From Micromonospora chalcea (GTDB taxonomy: Bacteria > Actinomycetota > Actinomycetes > Mycobacteriales > Micromonosporaceae): DNA of 37,429 nucleotides. Position numbers and translations under genes: made by a program. The stretch spans positions 1 to 37,429 of the forward strand of contig NZ_MAGP01000151.1 of NCBI RefSeq assembly GCF_002926165.1, written 5' to 3'. Under the pieces are notes generated by a model. The model searched no databases, was not told the origin of the DNA, and saw only the letters and a program-made list of their open reading frames with translations. Positions 1 to 7,465 of this stretch are shown one piece after another. Within the stretch, counting starts at the first letter, position 1. Each line of letters starts with the position of its first letter.

Positions 1-23
1 GGGGGGGGGGGGGGGGGGGGGGG
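1..23. other. poly-G run at the left edge
   Basis: The first 23 bases are all G, followed by G-rich sequence up to the stop codon of the first gene at 39-41. A pure G run exactly at the edge is more likely a sequencing or assembly artefact at a contig end than biology. The cluster may therefore continue to the left without being visible here. Confidence 0.6.
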
Positions 24-38
24 TGGAGCGGGCGGGGG

Positions 39-1388
39 TCAGTCGGTGAGGAGGATGCCGGTCAGGAGGACGCCTCGGGCCAGGTTGAGGACCTCGTCGC
101 AGCCCGGGTAGCCGACCCGGGCCAGCGCGCCGGAACCGGTACGGCCGAACAGGTACGGGGCGAGGCTGTACGGGACGTCGGCGGTGACCGTCTCACCGGT
201 CTCGATCTGCACGAAGTCCATCGCCACCCGGTCCGCCTCGTGGTAGCGCTGCAGGATGTTGCCGCCCTCGGCGATCGCCGCGCGCACCCCGTCCGCCCAC
301 GCGACAGCCGTCATCTCGCGGCCGATCAGCACTCCATGCCCGGCCGATCCGCCGGCCGGCTTGGCCACCAGGTCGGCCTGTTCGGCCAGCGCCCGGTCGA
401 GCTGGTCGGCGGTGAGCGCGACGGTGTGCGGCACGTACCGGCGGATCAGCGTCCGGTCGTCCTCCGGCAGCAGGTCCAGGTCCTCCCAGAGCCAGGCGTA
501 GTTGAGCTTGTTGCTGAGCAGCCAGGCGGCGCTGCTGACGAACATCGGCAGCGTGCCGGCGGCGAGCGCGCCGGCGACCGCGTCCAGGCCGGGGCTGGGG
601 GTGACCCGGTTCGGCACGAACAGCCGGAACAGGGCGTCCACCGGGGCGCCGCCGACGACCAGGCGGCTCTGCGCGTCCAGGCCGGCGGTGGCGACCGGGG
701 CGACGTCCAGGTCGATGCCGAACGGGCGGGCCTGGTCGATCAGCGGGGACAGGATCCGGATGAACGTCTCCGGGTCGTCCAGTCCCGGGTAGTCGGCGTC
801 GAAGTCCATCAGCAGCGCCACCCGCGCGCCGTCGGCCAGGCCGAGCGTGTCCCGGATGGCGGCGAACCGCTGGTCCAGCAGGGACGGCGCGGGCCGCGCG
901 CCGTCGAGCAGGTCATGGGTACGGTACAGCTCGGCGTACCGCTGGATGACGGTGTCGGCGTCGAAGCCGCCGCCGAGGCTGCTGTCGATGTTGTACTCGA
1001 CGATGCACGGCACGCCGCCGGAGAACAGCACGTCCGGCCGGTACGCGGCGAGCAGCCCCTCGTGCAGTTCCTCGTCCGGGTCGAGCAGCCGGGTTTCCCC
1101 CTCCGGCACGTCGAGGAGCCGTTGCAGCTCACCGGCGGTGCGCGCGCGACGCCGGCAGGCTTCCAGGATGAGCTGGGCGATGCGGTCGCAGACCTCGTTC
1201 AGCTCGCCGAACGCGTCGGCGGTGAAGACGGGCGGGCGGGCCAGCCGCCACTGCTTGTTGTACGTGGCCCGGCCGTGGAAGATCTTCTCCCAGGCCGCGG
1301 CGCCGGTGGTCACCATCGCGGTACGGGTGGACTCGGGCAGGTCGGTCCACGCCTGGCCGAGTGGCGGCCACGTGTAGTTCGGGTCCAT
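39..1388 (-). CDS. circularly permuted ATP-grasp family protein
   Basis: This 449-residue protein resembles the glutathionylspermidine-synthase-like and circularly permuted ATP-grasp proteins of actinomycetes. Visible signs are the YNIDSSLGGG segment near residue 130, the glycine-rich nucleotide-binding loop AKPAGGSAGHGV near residue 345, and the later NILQRY segment. Members of the wider fold join a carboxylate to an amine through an acyl-phosphate; the substrate here is unknown. It is the last gene of the left-hand block, 3 bases after the E1 beta stop, so it is probably co-transcribed. In this context it could attach an amino group or amino acid to an acid made by the cluster, which is an inference. 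The start ATG is preceded by a GGACGGAT-like ribosome site inside the end of the previous gene. The fold is fairly sure; the reaction is not. Confidence 0.75.
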   Translation of the reverse strand: MDPNYTWPPLGQAWTDLPESTRTAMVTTGAAAWEKIFHGRATYNKQWRLARPPVFTADAFGELNEVCDRIAQLILEACRRRARTAGELQRLLDVPEGETRLLDPDEELHEGLLAAYRPDVLFSGGVPCIVEYNIDSSLGGGFDADTVIQRYAELYRTHDLLDGARPAPSLLDQRFAAIRDTLGLADGARVALLMDFDADYPGLDDPETFIRILSPLIDQARPFGIDLDVAPVATAGLDAQSRLVVGGAPVDALFRLFVPNRVTPSPGLDAVAGALAAGTLPMFVSSAAWLLSNKLNYAWLWEDLDLLPEDDRTLIRRYVPHTVALTADQLDRALAEQADLVAKPAGGSAGHGVLIGREMTAVAWADGVRAAIAEGGNILQRYHEADRVAMDFVQIETGETVTADVPYSLAPYLFGRTGSGALARVGYPGCDEVLNLARGVLLTGILLTD

Positions 1389-1391
1389 CGT

Positions 1392-2357
1392 TCATCCGTC
1401 CTTGAGGGTCAGTTGGATGGCGGCGGTGAGTTGGTCGCGGCCGGGTTGCACGGCCCGGTCCAGGGCCGGGGCGAAGGGCAGCACGGCACCGTCGGGGCGG
1501 GTGACCCGCCGGGGTGGCGCGGCCAGCCGGACCCGCTCGACCACGGTGGCGATGATCTCCCCGGCGATGCCGCAGGAGCGGTTGCCGTCGTCGACTACCA
1601 CCAGCCGCCCGGTGCGGCTCACCGACTCGAACAGGCCGTCCCAGTCGAAGGGGTAGAGCGTGCGGGGGTCGAAGACCTCCACCGACGCCTGCCCGGCGAG
1701 TTCCTCGGCGACGGCGAGCGCGTCGTGCACCAGGTGCCCGACGGCCACCACCGTCACGTCGGCGCCGGGGCGGCGGACGATCCCGCGGCCCAGCGGCACC
1801 GGCGTCAGGTCGGTGACGTCGGCGCGCAGGTCCAGCGCGCCGGCCGGGGCGAAGACCACCACCGGGTCGTCGCAGCGGATCGCGGAGACCAGCAGCCCGT
1901 ACGCGTCGGCCGGGGTGGCCGGTACGACTGTGGTCACCCCGACGTGGGCGAACAACGCGTACGGGTGGTCGGAGTGCTGCCCGGCCCAGCCGGTGCGGGA
2001 GCCGGAGCCGGGCACCACGTAGGTGACCGGCACCGCGCACTGGCCGCCGGTCATCAGCGGGAACTTGTGCGCGTGGTTGACGATCTGTTCGAAGACGAGG
2101 AACAGCAGCGACGGGATCTGGAACTCCACCACCGGGCGGGCCCCGGCCAGCGCCGCGCCGGTGGCGAAGCTGGTGAACGCCTGCTCGGACAGCGGGGTGT
2201 CGCGTACGCGTTCCGGGCCGAACTTCTTCAGCAGGCCGGTGGTGACGTTCGCGGCGGCCACCCGGATGTCCTCGCCGAGCACCACGACCGACTCGTCGCG
2301 GGCCATCTCGTCGGCGAGCGCCCGGGTGAGCGCCCTGCGGTAGGAGAGCCGGGGCAT
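1392..2357 (-). CDS. 2-oxoacid dehydrogenase E1 component, beta subunit
   Basis: This 321-residue protein matches the transketolase-like beta subunit of pyruvate or branched-chain 2-oxoacid dehydrogenase E1 from end to end. It has an N-terminal pyrimidine-binding domain (MPRLSYRRALTRALADEM, then VVVLGEDI) and a C-terminal transketolase domain (VEVFDPRTLYPFDWD near residue 230). With the alpha subunit it should form the ThDP-dependent alpha2-beta2 E1 that decarboxylates a 2-oxoacid. No E2 or E3 gene is in the window, so the acyl group may pass to housekeeping E2/E3 or be released. The ATG overlaps the alpha subunit stop by one base (TGATG), a sign of coupled translation. PglB/PglC of pristinamycin phenylglycine synthesis are a known precedent for E1 pairs acting on aromatic oxoacids. 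The family is sure; the substrate is inferred from the neighbours. Confidence 0.88.
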   Translation of the reverse strand: MPRLSYRRALTRALADEMARDESVVVLGEDIRVAAANVTTGLLKKFGPERVRDTPLSEQAFTSFATGAALAGARPVVEFQIPSLLFLVFEQIVNHAHKFPLMTGGQCAVPVTYVVPGSGSRTGWAGQHSDHPYALFAHVGVTTVVPATPADAYGLLVSAIRCDDPVVVFAPAGALDLRADVTDLTPVPLGRGIVRRPGADVTVVAVGHLVHDALAVAEELAGQASVEVFDPRTLYPFDWDGLFESVSRTGRLVVVDDGNRSCGIAGEIIATVVERVRLAAPPRRVTRPDGAVLPFAPALDRAVQPGRDQLTAAIQLTLKDG

Positions 2358-3328
2358 CAGCCACCTCCGGTCCGGGCGGTGAGCCCGCTGGCGTACAGGT
2401 GGTCCAGGGCTGTCGCCGGGTCGGGGTGCGGACCGGCGAGCGCGTATTCGACGGCGGCGTCCAGTTCCGCCTCGACGGCGGCGTCCACCTCGGCCCGTAC
2501 CGCCGGGTCGAGTCGCGCTCCGGCGATGTCGACGGGATCGCGGGACCGGCCCTCGGCCACCTCTTCCGGCGGCCGGTAGTCGAGGCGTACCTGATGTTCG
2601 AACGTGTGGTGGGCGTCGAAGCGGTAGGTGCGGGCCTCGACCAGCTCGGGGCCGCCGCCGGCGCGCATCCGCGCGACGGCGGCGGCGGTGACCTCGCGTA
2701 CCGCTTCGGGGTCCTGCCCGTCGACGGCGACCGCCGGCATGCCGAAGGCGGCGGCCCGCCCGGCGATGGTGCCGGCGACCGCGCCCTCGACCGGCATGGT
2801 GGTGGCGTAGCCGTTGTTCTCGCAGACGAACAGCACCGGCACCCGCCAGAGCGCGGCCAGGTTGAACGCCTCCAGGAGCATGCCCTCGTTGACCGCGCCG
2901 TCGCCGAAGAAGGTGACGCCGACGATGTCGGCGCCGCGCCGCCGGCGCTCCCACACCGCTCCGGTGAGGATCGCGCCGGCGGCTCCGACGATGGCGTTGG
3001 CGCCGAGGACGCCGACGCCGAAGTCGGCGGCGTGCATCGACCCGCCCCGGCCCCGGTTGAGCCCGGTGACCCGGCCGCACAGCTCGGCCAGCATCCGGGC
3101 CGGGTCGGCGCCCTTGGCGAGCACGTGCCCGTGCCCGCGGTGGGTGCCGGTGACCAGGTCCTCGCGGTCCAGCGCCGCGCAGACGCCGGCGGCGATCCCC
3201 TCCTGACCGAGGTACGGGTGGATGCCACCGACGATCTGTCCGGCGCGGACCAGCTCGATCGCGCGCTCCTCGAAGCGGCGGATCAGCCGGACCGTCCGGT
3301 AGAGCCGGAGCGGGTCGGAGCCGGTCAC
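2357..3328 (-). CDS. 2-oxoacid dehydrogenase E1 component, alpha subunit
   Basis: This 323-residue protein is the thiamin diphosphate-binding alpha subunit of a 2-oxoacid dehydrogenase E1. The ThDP motif is clear: GDG at 142-144 and NN at 171-172, separated by the expected distance, within FFGDGAVNEG and CENNGYAT. Upstream are the typical THRGHGH (62-68) and GRGGSMHA segments. The GTG start at 3328 overlaps the TGA of the DUF3050 gene by four bases (GTGA), and the beta subunit follows with a one-base overlap, so the three genes are translationally coupled. In this cluster, with a 4-hydroxymandelate synthase-type enzyme three genes upstream, a plausible substrate is an aryl 2-oxoacid such as 4-hydroxyphenylglyoxylate. 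That is an inference; a branched-chain oxoacid giving a starter unit is the main alternative. Confidence 0.88.
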   Translation of the reverse strand: MTGSDPLRLYRTVRLIRRFEERAIELVRAGQIVGGIHPYLGQEGIAAGVCAALDREDLVTGTHRGHGHVLAKGADPARMLAELCGRVTGLNRGRGGSMHAADFGVGVLGANAIVGAAGAILTGAVWERRRRGADIVGVTFFGDGAVNEGMLLEAFNLAALWRVPVLFVCENNGYATTMPVEGAVAGTIAGRAAAFGMPAVAVDGQDPEAVREVTAAAVARMRAGGGPELVEARTYRFDAHHTFEHQVRLDYRPPEEVAEGRSRDPVDIAGARLDPAVRAEVDAAVEAELDAAVEYALAGPHPDPATALDHLYASGLTARTGGG

Positions 3329-4122
3329 GCCGGACGGCCCTCCTTGACGGCGGCGAGGATGTCGTCCCAGAGTCGGGCGCGGGCGGTCAGCGCGGCGTTG
3401 ACCGTGTCGGCGCACTCCTGCCACTTGGTGTCGTCGTCGCCGCACAGGTCGGCCAGCATCTGCATGGCCATCGGGGTGTGCTGCTCGCCGTCGACCTCGA
3501 TGTGCCGCTCCAGGTAGTCGACGAACTTGTTGAGCCGGTTGCTGCGTTCGTTGACGGCGACGACCTGGGTGAACATCTCCGGGATGAGGTCCTCGCGGCC
3601 GAACGCGAACGCCGCGGCCTGGCAGTGCACCGGGGTGGTCTCGATGATCCGCCAGGTGGTGCCGGCGAACGCGGCCGACGCCGCGGGTACGCCCGCCGCG
3701 CCGAGCGCCTCGGTGACCGGCGTGCCGTCGGGCAGCAGGTCGACGAGCTTGTTCACGGCCGTGGTGTCGGCGCCGGCCTCGGTCATGCCCTGCACGTACA
3801 GCTCGAAGTGGCTGATGTAGCCGTCGCCCAGCTCGTCGCTCTCCTCGACCATGACGATGTCGTTGATCAGGCGGCGGCTGCCGGTCGGGCCGGTCGGGAT
3901 CCACGGCACCGTGACGCAGGTGAGCTGCCGCTGCAGCGACTTCAGCAGGGACATGAAGTCCCAGACCGCGAAGACATGGTGCTCCATGAACGTGACGAGC
4001 GCGTCGTGGGTGTCGAGGTTGGCGTAGAGCGGGTGCTTGACCACCACGTCGCGGCGCTCGGTCACCGCCCGCTCGAGTCGCTCGATGCCCGGGTGCGTCT
4101 TACCCCAGTCGTACCGTGACAT
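3325..4122 (-). CDS. DUF3050 protein, heme-oxygenase-like fold, possible diiron oxidase
   Basis: This 265-residue protein carries the hallmarks of DUF3050: MEHHVFAVWDFMSLLKSLQR near residue 46, then PW.P (73-76), RRLINDIV, EESDE at 93-97 and SHFELY at 104-109. A late segment holds H207, D211 and H215, the His-Asp-His pattern seen in heme-oxygenase-like diiron oxidases. E47, E94 and H105 are other candidate metal ligands. DUF3050 itself has no well established reaction that I know of. It sits between the PhyH dioxygenase (2-base gap, with a GGGAGG ribosome site) and the E1 alpha gene (4-base overlap), so it very probably acts on the same intermediate. An oxidation, C-C cleavage or decarboxylation would fit the fold; the exact role is unknown. 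Confidence 0.75.
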   Translation of the reverse strand: MSRYDWGKTHPGIERLERAVTERRDVVVKHPLYANLDTHDALVTFMEHHVFAVWDFMSLLKSLQRQLTCVTVPWIPTGPTGSRRLINDIVMVEESDELGDGYISHFELYVQGMTEAGADTTAVNKLVDLLPDGTPVTEALGAAGVPAASAAFAGTTWRIIETTPVHCQAAAFAFGREDLIPEMFTQVVAVNERSNRLNKFVDYLERHIEVDGEQHTPMAMQMLADLCGDDDTKWQECADTVNAALTARARLWDDILAAVKEGRPA

Positions 4123-4124
4123 TG

Positions 4125-5048
4125 TCAGCCTCCCTGCTGGGCGCGGTCGCGCCAGATGACCGGGCAGTAATCGGGGTCCGCGTAGTCCGGCCGGCCCTCG
4201 TGGGTGCGGCGGACCAGCACGTCGTGGTTGTACGCGGCGAGCGTGCCGTCGGAGAGCGGATACTCCCGCCAGGCGTTGTCGCCGTCCTGCAGGTGCAGCG
4301 AGATGGCCCGGCGGGGCCGTCCGCTGACGTTCGCACCGCTGCCGTGGTAGGTGCGGCAGTGGTGGAAACTCATGTGTCCCTTGGGGATCACCATGGGGAT
4401 CTTGCGGATCGTCGCCCCGTTGTACGCCGCGTTCTCGGCGAGCATGACTTCGAGCTGGTCGCGGTCCCGGTCGGCGAAGTGCCGCACCACCGTGTCGTCG
4501 GCGCCGATCTCCCGCCAGCGGTGGGAGCCGTCGACCATGGTGATGGTGCCCATCTCCTCGCCGCAGTCGTGGAACGGGATGAACGCGGTGAGCATGTTCT
4601 CCGACGACGAGGACGCCCAGTAGTGCTTGTCGAAGTGCCAGGGCACGATGTTCGACGGCTCACCGGCGATCGGCGGCTTCCAGATCAGCGTGGACTGGAA
4701 GATGCGGATCTCGGTGGCCTGCGCCAGCCGGGCGGCGACCGCCCCGATCAGCGGTTTGCGCAGGATGCGCGCGATGCCGTCGTGTTCGTGGTGCACGTAG
4801 TCGTTGTGCCGCTGCACGTCGCCCTTGGCCGGCTCCCAGTAGGCCAGCTTCGGCGGCCGGACCGGCAGCCGCCGGTCGCGTTCCCCGGCGTAGTAGCTGT
4901 CGGTGGCGGCGACCAGCTCGTCCACCTCGTCGTCGGTGAGCAGCTTCTTCGACAGGTACCAGCCGTGCTCGGCGTAGTGCCGGACGTCCTCGTCGGAGGG
5001 AAGCAGCGCCTCCTCCTCGGCGGTCAGCCCGGGATCGATGGTGGTCAT
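4125..5048 (-). CDS. phytanoyl-CoA dioxygenase (PhyH) family Fe(II)/2-oxoglutarate oxygenase
   Basis: The 307 residues fit the PhyH family in length and layout. The metal triad is visible as H138-x-D140 in VPWHFDKHYW and H235 in the TYHGSGAN segment; an arginine at 246 or 247 is the likely 2-oxoglutarate anchor. Such enzymes hydroxylate or otherwise oxidise small molecules or carrier-bound acyl groups in the cytoplasm, using Fe(II), O2 and 2-oxoglutarate. The ATG at 5048 overlaps the stop of the hydroxymandelate synthase-type gene by four bases (ATGA), and the DUF3050 gene follows after two bases. This places it in the same oxidative sub-pathway. It could oxidise the mandelate product or tailor a later intermediate; the sequence does not decide between them. 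Confidence 0.85.
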   Translation of the reverse strand: MTTIDPGLTAEEEALLPSDEDVRHYAEHGWYLSKKLLTDDEVDELVAATDSYYAGERDRRLPVRPPKLAYWEPAKGDVQRHNDYVHHEHDGIARILRKPLIGAVAARLAQATEIRIFQSTLIWKPPIAGEPSNIVPWHFDKHYWASSSSENMLTAFIPFHDCGEEMGTITMVDGSHRWREIGADDTVVRHFADRDRDQLEVMLAENAAYNGATIRKIPMVIPKGHMSFHHCRTYHGSGANVSGRPRRAISLHLQDGDNAWREYPLSDGTLAAYNHDVLVRRTHEGRPDYADPDYCPVIWRDRAQQGG

Positions 5049-6142
5049 GCCCCTACCCCTCCGGCCGCGGCAGCAGGGGTCGCCCCCGCCGCGGCCAGCT
5101 CGCGTTCCTTGGCCTCGTAGAGCGCCTTGATGTTGCCGCTGCCGAAGGTGCGCGCCCCGCGCCGCTCGATGAGTTCGAGGAAGAGGGTGCGGCGCACGTG
5201 CATCGACTCGGTGAAGATCTGCAGCAGCTGCCCGTCGTGGTCGGAGTCGACCAGGATGCTCAGCTCGCGCAGCCGGTCCACCGGCGCGTCGAGGCGGCCG
5301 ACCCGCTGCTCCAGGCCGTCGTAGTAGGCGCCGGGCGTGCTGGCGAACCGCACCCCGCGCCCGGCGAGCGCGCCGACGGCGGTGACGATGTCGTCGGTGC
5401 GCAGCCCCAGGTGCTGCACTCCGGCGCCGGCGTGCCAGCGCAGGAAGTCCTCGATCTGGCCGGGCCGGGCGCTCGTGTCCGGCTCCAGCAGCACCAGCGT
5501 GACCTTCCCCGACGGGCTCTGCACCACCTTGGAGTTCATCGCCTGACCGGCGACCTCGATGTGCTCGGTGAAGATGTCGGCGAAGCCGAACACCTTCTCG
5601 TAGTGCGCGACGATCTCGTCGAGTTGCCCCGGCGGTACGCAGACGGCCAGGTGGTCCACCTCGGCCAGCAGCTCGTCGCCGTCCGGCGCGGCCACCGGCT
5701 CGATCGCCCCGGGCAGGAACACCTCCGGGTCGCCGCGCCGCTCGACCAGGCGGTGCACCACGTCGCCGAAGCCGCCGACCTCGGCGACCACGACCTCGGC
5801 GTCCGCGCCGGTGAAGGTGCGCGGCGGGCTCAGCGGTGTCGCGCCGCGTTCCACCAGTTCCGCGTACGCCCCGGCGGCGTCGTCGACGGCGAGCGCCACC
5901 ACGGCGATGCCGTCGCCGTGCCGGTGCACGTACGTGGCCGCCGGGTGCTCGGCGGACAGCCCGTGGGTCAGCAGCAGCCGGATGCCGGCCTGGGCCAGCA
6001 GCAGCGAACGCTGCCCGTCCAGCCCGGTCTCCGGCCCGCCCTGCCCGCGCAGCCGGAAACCGACGGCGTTGTCGAAGTAGAAGGCCGCCTGCCGGGCGTC
6101 TCCCACGTACAGTTCGAGATGGTCTATCCCGTTGATGGTCAT
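5045..6142 (-). CDS. hmaS: 4-hydroxymandelate synthase-type dioxygenase
   Basis: This 365-residue protein belongs to the HPPD/HMS family, which act on 4-hydroxyphenylpyruvate with Fe(II) and O2. The ligands are H164, H244 and E323, each three residues later than recalled for the HMS of glycopeptide producers (161, 241, 320). Three active-site positions argue for mandelate synthase over homogentisate-forming HPPD: the HPPD Pro and Asn of the PxNEP segment are V217 and L219 here, and the HPPD Phe of the GNF motif is I338 (GSGNIKALYE). Stretches such as QAMNSKVVQS, PGAYYD and GQLLQIFT also read like HmaS. The expected product is 4-hydroxymandelate. It lies 60 bases after a KS stop and is coupled to the PhyH gene. 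A divergent HPPD cannot be fully excluded. Confidence 0.8.
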   Translation of the reverse strand: MTINGIDHLELYVGDARQAAFYFDNAVGFRLRGQGGPETGLDGQRSLLLAQAGIRLLLTHGLSAEHPAATYVHRHGDGIAVVALAVDDAAGAYAELVERGATPLSPPRTFTGADAEVVVAEVGGFGDVVHRLVERRGDPEVFLPGAIEPVAAPDGDELLAEVDHLAVCVPPGQLDEIVAHYEKVFGFADIFTEHIEVAGQAMNSKVVQSPSGKVTLVLLEPDTSARPGQIEDFLRWHAGAGVQHLGLRTDDIVTAVGALAGRGVRFASTPGAYYDGLEQRVGRLDAPVDRLRELSILVDSDHDGQLLQIFTESMHVRRTLFLELIERRGARTFGSGNIKALYEAKERELAAAGATPAAAAGGVGA

Positions 6143-6202
6143 GGGCTTCCCCTGTTCCCCCCGTGATCGCGACCCGGACGGACGCCCGGGACTGGAGTCC
6201 GG

Positions 6203-7465
6203 TCAGCCGGCGGCCGGGGTGGCGGCCCGGCGGGCCGGCCCGGAGAGCCGGCGCAGGAGCAGACTGACGTTCTGGCCGCCGAACCCGAACGAGTTCGTCA
6301 GCGCGTGGTCGGCCCGGGTGGGCCGGGGCACGGCGCGGACGTGGTCCGCCTCGCACTCCGGGTCCGGGTCGTCCAGGTGGTAGGTGGGCGGCAGCAGGCC
6401 ACTGTCGAGCGCCAGCGCGGTGGCGGCGGCCTCCAGCACCCCTGATGCGCCGAGCAGGTGCCCGGTGAGCGCCTTGGTGGAGCTGACCGGGACGCCGCCG
6501 AGGCCGAACACCTCGGCCAGCGCGATCGTCTCGGCGACGTCACCGAGCTTGGTGCCGGTGCCGTGCGCGTTGACGTACCCGACGTCGCCCGGCCCGATCC
6601 CGCCGGCGGCGAGCGCCCGGCGCATGCACGCGGCCGCTCCCGCGCCGTCCGGGCGCGGCGCGGTCGGGTGGTACGCGTCGGTGTTCGCCCCGAAACCGGC
6701 GACCTCGGCGTAGCCGCGCACGCCCCGACCGTCGGCGTGCCCGGCGCGCTCCAGCACCAGCAGCGCCGCGCCCTCGGCCAGCACGAACCCGTTGCGCCGC
6801 TTGTCGAACGGGCGGCTCGCCTCGGTGGGTTCGTCCCAGCCCCGGGCCAGCGCCCGGGCGTTGCCGAACGTGTCGGCGAACGTGGGAAACAGCGGCGCCT
6901 CGCTCGCCCCGCACACCACCACGTCGGCCTCGCCGGAGCGGATGAGGCGTACCCCGTCGGCGACCGCCTGGGCGCCGGAGGCGCAGGCCGTGCCGACCGA
7001 CGAGCTGTAACCGCGGATGCCGTGCGCGATGGCGATCCGCGCCGACGGCATGTTCGGCAGGATGCCGGTGAGCAGGTACGGGCTGACCGCCGCCCGGCCC
7101 CGGGCGGCCCGCGCCAGCACCTGCCCCTCCAGCGTGGACATCCCGCCGACACCGCCGACGATCACCGCGATGCGCTCCGGGTCGACGTCGCGGCCCACCT
7201 CGATGCCCGCGTCGGCGAGCGCCTCGGCGGCGGTGATCAGGGCCAGCAGCACCACCCGGTCGAGCACCTTCGTCTCCGGTCCGGAGGCGACGCTGCGCGG
7301 GTCGATGTCCGGCAGCACGCCGGCCACCTCCAGGCTGCCCGCCGCCGGGTGTCCCTCGGGCGGCCGGCGCAACCCGGAGCGGCCGGTGAGCAGCGCGTCG
7401 AACGTGTCCGCCACGCCGCGCCCCGCCGGGGTGAACAGGCCCATGCCGGTGACGACGGCGGTCAC
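6203..7465 (-). CDS. beta-ketoacyl-ACP synthase with intact Cys-His-His triad
   Basis: This 420-residue FabF-type condensing enzyme has all catalytic residues: C161 in VGTACASGAQ, H301 in NAHGTGTK and H336 in GHLLGASG. It is distinct from the KS-alpha at 14383-15654 and has no CLF next to it. Its neighbours are an acyl-AMP ligase (GTGA overlap at 7462-7465) and, 60 bases downstream, the hydroxymandelate synthase-type gene. A reasonable role is one condensation of a special starter or side chain with malonyl-ACP, like the extra FabF-like enzymes of non-canonical type II systems that build short chains on stand-alone carrier proteins. No ketoreductase or dehydratase accompanies it, so any reduction would need fatty-acid enzymes or genes outside the window. 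Confidence 0.88.
   Translation of the reverse strand: MTAVVTGMGLFTPAGRGVADTFDALLTGRSGLRRPPEGHPAAGSLEVAGVLPDIDPRSVASGPETKVLDRVVLLALITAAEALADAGIEVGRDVDPERIAVIVGGVGGMSTLEGQVLARAARGRAAVSPYLLTGILPNMPSARIAIAHGIRGYSSSVGTACASGAQAVADGVRLIRSGEADVVVCGASEAPLFPTFADTFGNARALARGWDEPTEASRPFDKRRNGFVLAEGAALLVLERAGHADGRGVRGYAEVAGFGANTDAYHPTAPRPDGAGAAACMRRALAAGGIGPGDVGYVNAHGTGTKLGDVAETIALAEVFGLGGVPVSSTKALTGHLLGASGVLEAAATALALDSGLLPPTYHLDDPDPECEADHVRAVPRPTRADHALTNSFGFGGQNVSLLLRRLSGPARRAATPAAG

Noticed and set aside
240..2579. A 779-codon open frame on the plus strand
   Set aside because: It lies opposite the ATP-grasp and E1 genes, has Arg/Gly/Val-rich composition with no recognisable domain, and is a typical shadow frame in very GC-rich DNA.
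1129..3228. A 699-codon open frame on the minus strand
   Set aside because: It overlaps both E1 genes in another frame and encodes Arg/Pro/Ser-rich sequence with no homology; the E1 frames carry clear ThDP motifs.
5045..6142. Annotation as ordinary 4-hydroxyphenylpyruvate dioxygenase
   Set aside because: Three discriminating active-site positions (V217, L219, I338) and several segments match hydroxymandelate synthase better.
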